A stretch of DNA of 53,817 bases from Rhodocyclaceae bacterium UBA2346 (GCA_002344625.1 DDUE01000025.1:1-53817), one strand, 5' to 3'; numbered from the stretch's first letter, positions 33,689-41,981 are shown. A program made the numbers and translations. The notes: generated by a model not told the origin, from the letters alone.

Positions 33689-34392
33689 ACGGCTCTCGCC
33701 ACCATCATGTCCTTGATCTTGCCGATCGCACGGGTCGGATTGAGACCCTTCGGACAGACATCGACACAGTTCATGATCGAATGGCAACGGAACAAGCGAT
33801 ACGGATCCTCGAGATTGTCCAGCCGCTCGGTCGTTGCCTGATCGCGGGTGTCGGCAATGAACCGGTACGCCGCCAGCAGCCCCGCCGGACCGACGAACTT
33901 GTCCGGATTCCACCAGAACGACGGGCACGAAGTCGAGCAGCAGGCGCACAGGATGCACTCGTACAGGCCATTGAGCTCTTCACGCTCTTCCGGCGACTGC
34001 AGGCGCTCACGTTCGGGAGCCGGCTCATTGTTCACGAGGTAGGGCTTGATCGAATGATACTGCTTGAAGAACTGCGTCATATCGACGACCAGATCCCGGA
34101 TCACCGGCAGGCCCGGCAGCGGCCGCAGCACGACGTTGTCCAGCCCGTCGAGGCTGGTCAGGCAGGCCAGCCCGTTCTTGCCGTTGATGTTCATCGCATC
34201 CGAACCGCACACGCCTTCACGGCACGAACGGCGGAACGACAGGCTGTCATCCTTCGACTTGAGCCTTACGAGCGCGTCGAGCAACTTCTTGTCGGAAGGC
34301 TCGAGGTCGATGGAGATATCCTGCATGTAAGGCTTTTCGTCACGATCGGGATCGTAACGATAAATCTTGAAGTTTACGGTGCGCTTACTCAT
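33685..34392 (-). CDS. sdhB: Succinate dehydrogenase iron-sulfur subunit
   Basis: 235 residues. It carries electrons from SdhA to quinone. The 2Fe-2S ligands are in SCREGVCGSDAM...NGLACL, the 4Fe-4S ligands in CILCACCSTSCP and the 3Fe-4S ligands in CHSIMNCVDVCP. The start is the ATG at 34392 (MSKRTVNFKIYRY). It is in the sdhCDAB-sdhE operon, 19 bp after sdhA. Confidence 0.98.
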   Translation of the reverse strand: MSKRTVNFKIYRYDPDRDEKPYMQDISIDLEPSDKKLLDALVRLKSKDDSLSFRRSCREGVCGSDAMNINGKNGLACLTSLDGLDNVVLRPLPGLPVIRDLVVDMTQFFKQYHSIKPYLVNNEPAPERERLQSPEEREELNGLYECILCACCSTSCPSFWWNPDKFVGPAGLLAAYRFIADTRDQATTERLDNLEDPYRLFRCHSIMNCVDVCPKGLNPTRAIGKIKDMMVARAV

Positions 34393-34411
34393 TTCCAGTT
34401 TTCTCCCACGC

Positions 34412-36205
34412 TCAGTACGTACGCTTGGCAAGCCCGATCGGCTTGGTATCTTCGTTCATCGGCTTGAGGTTCACCGGCTTGTAGTCGAGCCGGTCGCCCT
34501 CGCTGTACCAGAGCGTGTGCTTGAGCCATTCGGCGTCATTGCGTCCGTTCGGGAACTCGGCCGTGTCGGGCGCATCGTCGCGAACATGGGCGCCACGCGA
34601 CTCCTTGCGCGCTTCGGCCGAAACGATCGTCGCGCGGGCGACCTCGATCAGGTTGTCGAGTTCGAGCGCCTCGATCCGGGCGGTGTTCCAGACCTTCGAC
34701 TTGTCCTTGATCTCGGTCGTCTTGGCACGCTCGGCCACTTCCTTGATCCGGGCCACGCCTTCCTTCAGCAAGGCATCGAAGCGGAAAACGCCGGCATGCT
34801 TCTGCATGGTACGACGCATCTCGAGACCCACGTCGAACACGCTCTCGCCACCGGTCTGCGACTCGAGGCGCGCCAAACGCGCCAGCGAGACGTCGGCCGC
34901 GTCGGACGGCAGCGGGCGCAGGCTGAGATTGCCGCTGTTGAAGTCCTCGACCACGGTTTCGCCGGCGGACTTGCCGAAAACCAGCAGATCGAGCAAAGAA
35001 TTGGTGCCAAGACGGTTGGCGCCATGCACAGACGCACACGCGCATTCGCCGGCGGCATAGAAACCGGCGACCGGCGCATTGGGGTTGCCATCCTTGGGGA
35101 CGACGACCTGACCCTTGTAGTTGGTCGGGATGCCACCCATCTGATAGTGGCAGGTCGGCACGACCGGGATCGGCTCCTTGATCGGGTCCACCCCCGCGAA
35201 CTGCATCGCGATCTCGTGAATACCCGGCAGGCGCTTCATGATCGTCTCGGGCGCCAGGTGGGTGATGTCGAGCAGGACGTAGTCCTTGTCGGGACCGCAC
35301 CCGCGCCCCTCGTTGATCTCGGTGGTCATTGCACGCGACACCACGTCGCGCGAGGCCAGATCCTTGAGGTTGGGCGCGTAGCGCTCCATGAAGCGCTCGC
35401 CGCTGCCGTTACGCAGAATGCCGCCTTCGCCGCGCACGCCTTCGGTGATCAGCACGCCGGCGCCGGCGACACCGGTCGGATGGAACTGCCAGAACTCCAT
35501 GTCCTCGAGCGGAATCCCCGCACGCGCAGCCATGCCGACGCCGTCGCCGGTGTTGATGAAGGCATTGGTCGAGCTGTGATAGATCCGCCCTGCACCGCCA
35601 GTCGCGAAGATCGTGGCCTTGCAATGGAAGATGCAGATTTCGCCGGTTTCCATCTCGAGCGCCGTCACGCCAAGGACGTTGCCCTCCGAATCGCGGATCA
35701 GGTCGAGCGCCATCCACTCGACGAAGAACTGGGTGTTCGCCCGCACGTTGCGCTGGTAAAGCGCATGCAACATCGCATGGCCGGTACGGTCCGCAGCTGC
35801 ACAGGAACGCGACACCGGGGTCTGGCCATAGTTTTGCGAGTGTCCGCCGAACGGACGCTGATAGATCTTGCCGTTGTCGGTGCGATCGAACGGCATGCCG
35901 TAATGTTCGAGCTCGACCACCACCTCGTTGGCCTTGCGACACATGAACTCGATCGCGTCCTGATCACCCAGCCAGTCCGACCCTTTCACGGTGTCGTACA
36001 TGTGCCAGTGCCAGTTGTCTTCGGTCGAATTGCCGAGTGACGCGGCAACACCGCCCTGTGCCGCGACGGTATGCGAACGGGTCGGGAACACCTTGGTGAG
36101 GACGGCCGTCTTCATGCCGGCTTCGGACAACTGCAATGCCGCGCGAAGACCCGCGCCGCCGGCGCCGACGATGACTGCATCAAATGTACGCTTGACTACA
36201 CTCAC
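34412..36205 (-). CDS. sdhA: Succinate dehydrogenase flavoprotein subunit
   Basis: 597 residues from a GTG start at 36205, preceded by GGAGG 6-8 bp upstream; a TTG in frame at 36220 lies within that ribosome-binding site and is less likely. FAD-binding GAGGAGLRAAL, the flavin-linked His in RSHTVAAQGG, substrate residues in HPTG and RGEGG, and the block HGANRLGTNSLLDLLVFG are intact. It oxidises succinate to fumarate at the cytosolic face of the inner membrane. The start is only 2 bp after the sdhD stop. Confidence 0.98.
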   Translation of the reverse strand: MSVVKRTFDAVIVGAGGAGLRAALQLSEAGMKTAVLTKVFPTRSHTVAAQGGVAASLGNSTEDNWHWHMYDTVKGSDWLGDQDAIEFMCRKANEVVVELEHYGMPFDRTDNGKIYQRPFGGHSQNYGQTPVSRSCAAADRTGHAMLHALYQRNVRANTQFFVEWMALDLIRDSEGNVLGVTALEMETGEICIFHCKATIFATGGAGRIYHSSTNAFINTGDGVGMAARAGIPLEDMEFWQFHPTGVAGAGVLITEGVRGEGGILRNGSGERFMERYAPNLKDLASRDVVSRAMTTEINEGRGCGPDKDYVLLDITHLAPETIMKRLPGIHEIAMQFAGVDPIKEPIPVVPTCHYQMGGIPTNYKGQVVVPKDGNPNAPVAGFYAAGECACASVHGANRLGTNSLLDLLVFGKSAGETVVEDFNSGNLSLRPLPSDAADVSLARLARLESQTGGESVFDVGLEMRRTMQKHAGVFRFDALLKEGVARIKEVAERAKTTEIKDKSKVWNTARIEALELDNLIEVARATIVSAEARKESRGAHVRDDAPDTAEFPNGRNDAEWLKHTLWYSEGDRLDYKPVNLKPMNEDTKPIGLAKRTY

Positions 36206-36207
36206 GC

Positions 36208-36555
36208 TCAAAGCCTCCAAAGAATCTGGGCCGCCCAGCCGGCGTAGCCGACGAGCAGAAAGAGAACCACCACATGCAAGGCCAGGCGAATCCCGGTCGG
36301 CTTGATGTAGTCCATGAAGATATCCCGCACACCGATCCAGGCGTGGTAAAACAGGGCCAGGAAAAACAGGAAGGTCAGGAAGCCGAGGAACCCGCCGGCA
36401 AACATGCCCGACCAGGCTTCATACGACATTTCCGGCAGCATCAACGCGTTCAGCGCGAAAATGACGGTGTAGATCACCATGAAGATCGCGGTGGCCCGCT
36501 GCCCGATCCAGTCGCGCAAACCGTAATGCGCGCCGACGACGATACGTTTCACCAT
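36208..36555 (-). CDS. sdhD: Succinate dehydrogenase membrane anchor SdhD
   Basis: 115 residues with three hydrophobic helices (about 22-42, 50-75, 92-112). The block LFYHAWIGVRDIFMDYIKP carries the conserved His and the Tyr-Asp region at the haem/quinone site. It overlaps sdhC by 7 bp and is followed immediately by sdhA. Confidence 0.94.
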   Translation of the reverse strand: MVKRIVVGAHYGLRDWIGQRATAIFMVIYTVIFALNALMLPEMSYEAWSGMFAGGFLGFLTFLFFLALFYHAWIGVRDIFMDYIKPTGIRLALHVVVLFLLVGYAGWAAQILWRL

Positions 36556-36938
36556 AGTTTCACCCCGATCACGAGCGTCAGCGCGATGCTGACAATCAAT
36601 ACGATGCGCGAGCTCTTGCGCGCCGCCTCAAGCTCCAGACCCTTGTGCAGGTCCAGCAGCAGGAAGCGGATGCCCGCACAGAAATGATGCAGGTAAGCCC
36701 ACAACAGGCCGAACAGGATCAGCTTGATGAACGGGTTCGAGACCACGCTCTTGTACGCGGCGAACGATTCCGGCGAACCGACGCTGCGATCGAACAAATA
36801 CAACAGGAACGGCAGAAACAGGAACAACCCTGCTCCGCTGACGCGATGAAGAATGGACACGATACCTGGCAACGGCAAACGTATCTCGTTCAGCGCCAGG
36901 AACTTCGGACGCTGTTTGCGCACTGTGGCTTCCGACAT
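36549..36938 (-). CDS. sdhC: Succinate dehydrogenase cytochrome b556 subunit SdhC
   Basis: 129 residues with three membrane helices. It carries the signature RLPLPGIVSILHRVSGAGLF (quinone-site Ser and Arg) and the haem-ligand region HHFCAGIRFLLLDLHKG. It is the first gene of sdhCDAB-sdhE-gltA. The upstream 107 bp to gntR contains a candidate -10 box. Confidence 0.95.
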   Translation of the reverse strand: MSEATVRKQRPKFLALNEIRLPLPGIVSILHRVSGAGLFLFLPFLLYLFDRSVGSPESFAAYKSVVSNPFIKLILFGLLWAYLHHFCAGIRFLLLDLHKGLELEAARKSSRIVLIVSIALTLVIGVKLW

Positions 36939-37003
36939 TTTTTACTTACCCCTCATGTTGCGGCGCGTACACCGCGTTTCTCCCAACTGCAACCCAACGC
37001 TCG

Positions 37004-37009
37004 ATTATA
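37004..37009 (-). promoter_or_regulatory. Candidate -10 box of the sdh operon
   Basis: TATAAT on the minus strand, 65 bp upstream of the sdhC ATG and just past the gntR stop. The -35 position (about CATCTT) is a poor match. Confidence 0.45.
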
Positions 37010-37045
37010 AAGAAGAGCCGACGCCGAAGATGGATACATAGCCCA

Positions 37046-37777
37046 TCAACTCAATTCGTTCAGATAAAAATGCTCGTCGGTCAGATAAAGCCCCCGCCGC
37101 CACTCGACCGGCTTGTCGCCGTATGTATAGGTCACCCGCTCCACCGACAGCAAGGGCTTGCCCTCGGGCACCCGCAGCACCTCGCTGGCGGAACGGTCCG
37201 CCGCGACCGCCCGGATGCTCTCTTGCGCGCGGATCATGCGCAGACCGAAACGCGATTCGAACAGGCCGTACAGGGATCCGCTCCAGGATTGCAGCACTTC
37301 CAGGGTGAGCCCCTGGAAGACCTCACCGGGCAGATAGATCTCGTCGATGACCACGGGTTTGTGCGAAAACTTGAGCAAGCGGCGAACGATCGTGATCGGG
37401 TCGCCGGGCCGGATGTCGAGCATGCGCGCAGCCTCCGGCCCGGCCTTTGCACGCCAGCATTCGAGGGGTACACTGGCCGGGGAAGAGATGTCGCCGTCGA
37501 TGGGCACGAGGCGAAGGAACCTGAACAGCGCGCGCGGGTCGTTATGCGATGCGACGTAGGTCCCCTTGCCCTGCTTGCGCACCAGCAGATTGTCCGCGGC
37601 CATCTCGTCGATGGCCTTGCGCACGGTACCCTGGGAGACGTTGTAGCGGCCGGCCAACTCCTGCTCGCTGGGGATGACCTGCCCCGGACGCCACTCACCC
37701 GCCTCGAGCGCCTGCAATATCAGGCCTTTGATCTGGCGGTAGAGTGGACTGAAGGTTGGCGATTCTTGGATCATCAT
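37046..37777 (-). CDS. GntR-family regulator (HutC type, UTRA domain)
   Basis: About 243 residues (two consecutive ATGs, 37777 and 37774). A winged helix is at about 10-75 (PLYRQIKGLILQALEAGEWRPG, LAGRYNVSQGTVRKAIDEMA, VRKQGKGTYVA), and a UTRA effector domain at about 95-235 ends VERVTYTYGDKPVEWRRGLY. It is divergent from mdh and upstream of the sdh operon. It is a natural candidate for controlling the citric-acid-cycle genes in response to an organic acid or acyl-CoA; the ligand is unknown. Confidence 0.9.
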   Translation of the reverse strand: MMIQESPTFSPLYRQIKGLILQALEAGEWRPGQVIPSEQELAGRYNVSQGTVRKAIDEMAADNLLVRKQGKGTYVASHNDPRALFRFLRLVPIDGDISSPASVPLECWRAKAGPEAARMLDIRPGDPITIVRRLLKFSHKPVVIDEIYLPGEVFQGLTLEVLQSWSGSLYGLFESRFGLRMIRAQESIRAVAADRSASEVLRVPEGKPLLSVERVTYTYGDKPVEWRRGLYLTDEHFYLNELS

Positions 37778-37823
37778 GCTATTTCAGCATAAAAAAACAA
37801 AAGCGTCCAACGGTTGTCTCTTG

Positions 37824-37835
37824 TCTTATATAAGA
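37824..37835. promoter_or_regulatory. Perfect 12-bp palindrome, candidate GntR operator
   Basis: TCTTATATAAGA lies in the gntR/mdh intergenic region, 13 bp upstream of the mdh -35 box. It sits within a larger arrangement of TGTCT half-sites at 37816 and 37822 and an inverted AGACA at 37840-37844. AT-rich palindromes of this shape are typical GntR operators. The regulator assignment is inferred from adjacency. Confidence 0.6.
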
Positions 37836-37848
37836 TAAAAGACATGAT

Positions 37849-37877
37849 TTGACACCAGCTTCACTTGCTTCTAAGAT
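37849..37877 (+). promoter_or_regulatory. Sigma70-type promoter of mdh
   Basis: TTGACA (37849-37854), 17-bp spacer, TAAGAT (37872-37877). Transcription would start near 37884, giving a leader of about 100 nt before the mdh ATG at 37983. Confidence 0.7.
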
Positions 37878-37982
37878 TCTCGCGCCCCGAATCCTTGTTT
37901 CGGCATGTCGATGCTTCGCTGCCGCGGGCGCTCACCAGAACATTCATTTAACGTCACACGTCGCTTTTGAGGGAGTATTCAT

Positions 37983-38975
37983 ATGAGCAAAGCCCCTGTT
38001 CGCGTTGCCGTAACGGGCGCAGCCGGCCAAATCGGTTACAGCCTGCTGTTCCGCATCGCCAGTGGTGAAATGCTGGGCAAGGATCAGCCGGTCATCCTGC
38101 AACTGCTCGACCTGCCCCAGGCACAGAAGGCCGTGAGCGGCGTGATGATGGAACTCGAAGACTGCGCGTTCCCGCTGCTGGCCGGCATGATCGCAACCGA
38201 CGATCCGAACGTGGCGTTCAAGGATGCCCAGGTCGCGCTCCTGGTCGGCGCCCGCCCCCGTGGCCCCGGCATGGAACGCAAGGATCTGCTGACCGAAAAC
38301 GCCAAGATCTTCACGGTCCAGGGCGCGGCCATCGGCCAGCATGCCCACCCGGACTGCAAGGTGCTGGTCGTTGGCAACCCCTGCAACACCAACGCCTACA
38401 TCGCCAAGGAGATCGCCCAGAAGTACGGCCGCGTCCCGGCCAAGAACTTCACCGGCATGCTGCGCCTCGATCACAACCGTGCGCTGTCGCAACTCGCGAG
38501 CAAGTCGGGCCGCCCGGTCTCGAGCCTCAAGAGCCTGGTCGTGTGGGGCAATCATTCGCCCACGATGTATGCCGACTATCGCTTCGTGACCTCCAGCGGC
38601 GACGGCGTGAAGAACCTCATCAACGACGAAGCCTGGAACCGCGACGTGTTCCTGCCGACGGTCGGCAAGCGTGGCGCGGCGATCATCGAAGCGCGCGGCC
38701 TGTCGTCGGCCGCCTCGGCTGCGAACGCCGCAATCGACCACATCCGCGACTGGGTGCTCGGCTCCAACGGCGAATGGGTCACGATGGGCATTCCGTCCGA
38801 CGGCTCCTACGGTATCCCCGAAGGCATCATCTACGGCTTCCCGGTGACCACCGAAAACGGTGAATACAAGATCGTTCAAGGCTTGGAAATCGACGATTTC
38901 TCGCGTCAATGCATGACCAAGACCCTCAACGAACTGCTCGAAGAGCGCGATGGCGTGAAAGACCTGCTCGCCTGA
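37983..38975 (+). CDS. mdh: Malate dehydrogenase (NAD)
   Basis: 330 residues, the long cytosolic-type MDH of betaproteobacteria. The NAD fold [14 protein letters not shown], substrate-loop arginines in [14 protein letters not shown], the catalytic Asp in MLRLDHNRA and the catalytic His in [11 protein letters not shown] are seen. It interconverts malate and oxaloacetate. A strong ribosome-binding site (GAGGGAG) lies 7 bp before the ATG. It is monocistronic up to the terminator at 39001. Confidence 0.98.
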   Translation: MSKAPVRVAVTGAAGQIGYSLLFRIASGEMLGKDQPVILQLLDLPQAQKAVSGVMMELEDCAFPLLAGMIATDDPNVAFKDAQVALLVGARPRGPGMERKDLLTENAKIFTVQGAAIGQHAHPDCKVLVVGNPCNTNAYIAKEIAQKYGRVPAKNFTGMLRLDHNRALSQLASKSGRPVSSLKSLVVWGNHSPTMYADYRFVTSSGDGVKNLINDEAWNRDVFLPTVGKRGAAIIEARGLSSAASAANAAIDHIRDWVLGSNGEWVTMGIPSDGSYGIPEGIIYGFPVTTENGEYKIVQGLEIDDFSRQCMTKTLNELLEERDGVKDLLA

Positions 38976-39000
38976 TTCTGCCCGGCAAGCAAGCCGACAA

Positions 39001-39030
39001 AAGCGCACGGCCAAAGCCGTGCGCTTTTTT
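39001..39030 (+). terminator. Rho-independent terminator after mdh
   Basis: Perfect 11-bp stem AAGCGCACGGC/GCCGTGCGCTT with a 4-nt loop, followed by Ts, 25 bp after the mdh stop. Confidence 0.93.
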
Positions 39031-39083
39031 GTTGCGTGCGCCGCTGATATCCTTTCCGGTTTAAAGCCTGCAAGCCCGTGACC

Positions 39084-40100
39084 ATGTCCCAGCCCGACAG
39101 CCGAATCGACCCGCGCAAAGCGCTCTTCGCCGACGAGAAGCCGCTACCCGACATCCCCGCGGTCGATCACTACGCCGGTTCCGAGAAGCTCATGCGCAAG
39201 GCAATCGCGCTGCAACAGGAACTCGGCCCCATCTTCGACGTGACCTGCGACTGCGAGGACGGTGCGCATGCCGGCGCCGAAGCCGAGCATGCGCAAATGG
39301 CAGCCGAGTTCGTGATGAGCGGCGACAACCGCTTCGGACGCGTCGGCGCCCGCATCCACGACATCGCCCACCCGCACTGGCAACGGGATCTCGAGATCCT
39401 GATCGAAGGGGCCGGCACGCGCCTGGCGTTCCTGACCCTGCCCAAGGTGTGTTCGGCCGACGACGCCCTCACCCAGATCCGCCATGCGCGGCGGATCGAG
39501 GCGCTGCGCGGGATCGAGCAGCCAATCCCTTTCCATGTGCTGATCGAAACGCATGGCGGCCTGCGCGATGTGTGGCGGATCGCTGCGCTCGACGGGGTCG
39601 AGTCGCTCGATTTCGGGCTGATGGATTTCGTTTCGGCACACCAGGGGGCGATCATGGGCGACGCGATGCGCAGCCCCGGGCAATTCACGCACCCGCTGAT
39701 CATGCGGGCCAAGGCCGAAATCGCCGCGGCCGCGCTCGCGCACGGCGTCATTCCCTCGCACAACGTCACGACCGAGCTCAAGGACCCTGCGGTTGCGCAC
39801 GCGGACGCCCTGTGCGCGCGGCGCCAGTTCGGCTACCTGCGGATGTGGAGCATCCACCCCGCGCAGATCGAAGCCATCGTGACCGCGATGCGGCCGGACT
39901 TCTCGGAGGTCAACGCCGCCGCGGAGATCCTTTGTTCGGCTCAGGACTGCCAGTGGGGCCCCACCAAGAATGACGGCCGCCTGCATGACCGGGCGTCATA
40001 CCGGTACTACTGGAATCTGCTGCGCCGCGCGCGCACGACCGGCATGACCCTGCCGGACGGGATTCGCGAACGCTTCTTCGACGACCCCGGCCCGGCATGA
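39084..40100 (+). CDS. HpcH/HpaI aldolase - citrate lyase (CitE-like) family CoA-ester lyase
   Basis: 338 residues from ATG 39084; a GTG two codons earlier (39078) is possible. CitE-like TIM-barrel blocks are visible: VTCDCEDGAHAG (metal/CoA region), HVLIETHGGLRDVWRIA (Mg-binding Glu), FGLMDFVSAHQGAI and MWSIHPAQIEAI. The family includes malyl-CoA, beta-methylmalyl-CoA and citramalyl-CoA lyases or thioesterases. The position directly after mdh, near the citric-acid-cycle genes, suggests a C4-C5 dicarboxylate substrate, but no family-level match identifies it. Confidence 0.82.
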   Translation: MSQPDSRIDPRKALFADEKPLPDIPAVDHYAGSEKLMRKAIALQQELGPIFDVTCDCEDGAHAGAEAEHAQMAAEFVMSGDNRFGRVGARIHDIAHPHWQRDLEILIEGAGTRLAFLTLPKVCSADDALTQIRHARRIEALRGIEQPIPFHVLIETHGGLRDVWRIAALDGVESLDFGLMDFVSAHQGAIMGDAMRSPGQFTHPLIMRAKAEIAAAALAHGVIPSHNVTTELKDPAVAHADALCARRQFGYLRMWSIHPAQIEAIVTAMRPDFSEVNAAAEILCSAQDCQWGPTKNDGRLHDRASYRYYWNLLRRARTTGMTLPDGIRERFFDDPGPA

Positions 40101-40221
40101 CGCAAACGCTGCCGTCGAATCGCTGCCGGCCACGGCACCGGCACCATGCCGCGGCGTTGGCAGCGCGACGCTCGGTTCGCAAATGGCATCGAAGCGCCGA
40201 CCCAGAGCGCACCTGATTCCT

Positions 40222-40227
40222 TATAAT
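40222..40227 (+). promoter_or_regulatory. -10 box directly before the cyclase start (possible leaderless mRNA)
   Basis: TATAAT ends 7 bp before the ATG at 40235, placing the expected transcription start on the start codon itself. No Shine-Dalgarno is seen. The -35 region is poor. Confidence 0.55.
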
Positions 40228-40234
40228 CTCGCAC

Positions 40235-41128
40235 ATGGCGACGACCCCCTCCACCCATCGCGAGTGCACCGTGCTGTTTGCCGACCTGGTCGGCAGCACC
40301 CAGTTGTACGAACGGGTCGGCGACACTTCGGCATTCCGTCTGGTCGATCAGTCGATCCAGGCCATGCAGACCATCATCAACGAAAAATGCGGCCGGGTCA
40401 TCAAGCATACCGGTGACGGCTTGATGGCGATTTTCACCGTTGCCGACAATGCCGCCGAAACCGCGATCGGCATGCACGGCATGCTGCGCGACCTGCCGCA
40501 TGGCTCCGGCCAGCGGCTCGCGGTCAGGGTCGGGTTCCACTTCGGCCCGGTCATCGAGAACAATGACGACATCTTCGGCGAAACCGTCAATTTCGCCTCG
40601 CGCCTGATGGAGCTCGCCTCGCCGGGGCGCGCGATCACCACCGCCGAAACCGTTGTGCGACTCACGCCCGACTGGCGCAACATGCTCCATCGCCTTCCAC
40701 CGCGGGTCTTGCGCGGCGCCTCGCGACCCTTCGACCTGTTCGAGCTCAAATGCGAGTCGATCGGCGATGTGACCGTGCTGCAAAGCTCCAGCTACCTGCC
40801 CGAAGAGCGGGTGGAGCTGCGGCTCTACCTGCGCGACAAGACCCTGGTCGTCGATGACGAGCTGCCTTTGATCCGCATAGGGCGCGACCTCGCGTCCGAT
40901 CTCCAGGTCGCCGACAGCCGCGCCTCGCGCAGACATGCGGAGGTCGAGTTGCGAGGCGACAAGTTCGTGTTGATCGACCGCAGCAGCAACGGCACCTTCG
41001 TGGCGACCGAAGGCGAAAAGGAGTTCGTCCTGTCGCGCGAAGAAGCGGTGCTGCGTGGCAAGGGGCAGTTCGCGCTGGGCAGCAGTTGTGTCGCCAACCC
41101 GTTCGCGATCAGTTACGTCTGCGTCTGA
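40235..41128 (+). CDS. Class III adenylate/guanylate cyclase fused to a C-terminal FHA domain
   Basis: 297 residues, soluble. The cyclase domain (about 8-175) has both metal aspartates (D17 in FADLVGS, D61 in HTGDG) and the transition-state Asn119 and Arg123 in VNFASR. Lys57 sits at the purine-specifying position, favouring ATP as substrate. The FHA domain (about 200-285) shows IRIGRDLASDLQVAD, SRRHAEVEL and DRSSNGTFV, expected to bind phosphothreonine peptides. Cyclase-FHA fusions suggest that cAMP synthesis is steered by Ser/Thr phosphorylation. No kinase gene is adjacent. The gene appears to stand alone. Confidence 0.9.
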   Translation: MATTPSTHRECTVLFADLVGSTQLYERVGDTSAFRLVDQSIQAMQTIINEKCGRVIKHTGDGLMAIFTVADNAAETAIGMHGMLRDLPHGSGQRLAVRVGFHFGPVIENNDDIFGETVNFASRLMELASPGRAITTAETVVRLTPDWRNMLHRLPPRVLRGASRPFDLFELKCESIGDVTVLQSSSYLPEERVELRLYLRDKTLVVDDELPLIRIGRDLASDLQVADSRASRRHAEVELRGDKFVLIDRSSNGTFVATEGEKEFVLSREEAVLRGKGQFALGSSCVANPFAISYVCV

Positions 41129-41184
41129 GCCAAGCTGTCGACAGCGTGTTCCGCCACGCACCACCGGGCGCCACGACAAACCCT

Positions 41185-41769
41185 TTAGGCCGGGCCGGCG
41201 ATATCGGCGATCACCCTGGACAGCACCTTGCGCTCAATCGCATCCAGCGCCACCTCCAGTTCCGCCCGCCCCAACGCCTGCCGCGCCGGGTTATATAGAT
41301 AGCGCACCATGTGGGCAGCCGTTGCATGGCCGTGGTTCGCCGCCCTGGCGATCCAGTCGATGCCGCGCCGCTCGTCCGCGTCCACGCCATTGCCGGCGAT
41401 ATGGCAACGACCCAACCAGTGCATGCCCTCGAGGTAGCCCTGTCGCGCCGAGCGCTCCAGCCATCCGGCCGCCTCGGCGGCGAGATCCTGCGCCAGGAAG
41501 AGCAGCGCCAGGTCGCATTGCGCTTCCGCCGAGCCTGCATCCGCCGCCACGATCAGTTCGCGGTCTTCCAGTTCCAGCCGCAGCCGCGACAGTGCGAACA
41601 CATCATCGACCGCAACCCGAGTCTGCGGATTCGAGCTTTGTGAAAGCGGGGGAGGTGCCATGTTCGAAGCGTCTTCGGTGCGCAAGACGCCGTCGGCGAT
41701 CCGCCGCCACAGCGTGCGCTTGCTCAGGCCGGTGACCGAAATGGCCGTACTCAGGTTGATGAAATCCAC
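41185..41769 (-). CDS. Putative DNA-binding protein with helix-turn-helix N-terminus and Sel1 repeats
   Basis: 194 residues. The first 30 residues (INLSTAISVTGLSKRTLWRR) read as a MerR/excisionase-like helix-turn-helix. A Pro/Ser/Gln-rich linker follows, then Sel1-like tetratricopeptide units from about 78 to 155 (AGSAEAQCDLALLFLA, GYLEGMHWLGRCHIAGNGV, HGHATAAHMVRYLYNPA). Sel1 repeats mediate protein-protein contact. The gene is divergent from the sigma54-dependent pilin gene, and the shared 287-bp region carries an array of inverted TGTGCCA sites. A role as pilin regulator is therefore plausible but inferred. I cannot name the family. Confidence 0.7.
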   Translation of the reverse strand: MDFINLSTAISVTGLSKRTLWRRIADGVLRTEDASNMAPPPLSQSSNPQTRVAVDDVFALSRLRLELEDRELIVAADAGSAEAQCDLALLFLAQDLAAEAAGWLERSARQGYLEGMHWLGRCHIAGNGVDADERRGIDWIARAANHGHATAAHMVRYLYNPARQALGRAELEVALDAIERKVLSRVIADIAGPA

Positions 41770-41840
41770 CGCCGGGCTCCCGACGCGTCGTTGTAGTGAG
41801 TTGCCAGTTTAGCGCAGCCGCGGCCGCACGCACACGCCAC

Positions 41841-41915
41841 GGCTGTGCCATCACTCGATTTGGCACAGCCGCCGATGTGCCAGCGACCTCGGCTGGCACG
41901 GCCAACGATGTGCCA
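41841..41915. repeat. Array of TGTGCCA/TGGCACA half-sites upstream of the pilin promoter
   Basis: Site 1 is a perfect inverted repeat, GGCTGTGCCA (41841-41850), 10-bp spacer, TGGCACAGCC (41861-41870). Site 2 is GTGCCA (41877-41882), 11-bp spacer, TGGCAC (41894-41899). A further GTGCCA half-site is at 41910-41915. The sites lie about 60-130 bp upstream of the -24/-12 promoter, the normal distance for enhancer binding of sigma54 activators. Confidence 0.75.
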
Positions 41916-41965
41916 ATGCCCCGCGGAAGGTACTGATTCCGTGACTTATTTCCTGCAATCTAAGC

Positions 41966-41981
41966 TGGCACGACGGTTGCA
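41966..41981 (+). promoter_or_regulatory. Sigma54 (-24/-12) promoter of the first pilin gene
   Basis: TGGCAC-GACGG-TTGCA matches the sigma54 consensus TGGCAC-N5-TTGCA at every defined position. Transcription would start near 41992, leaving a leader of about 65 nt. Sigma54 control through PilS-PilR is established for type IV pilins in Pseudomonas and relatives. Confidence 0.9.

Noticed and set aside
41861..41906. TGGCAC copies at 41861 and 41894 as further sigma54 promoters
   Set aside because: Neither has TTGC at the -12 position after a 5-bp spacer; they fit better as parts of inverted repeats.
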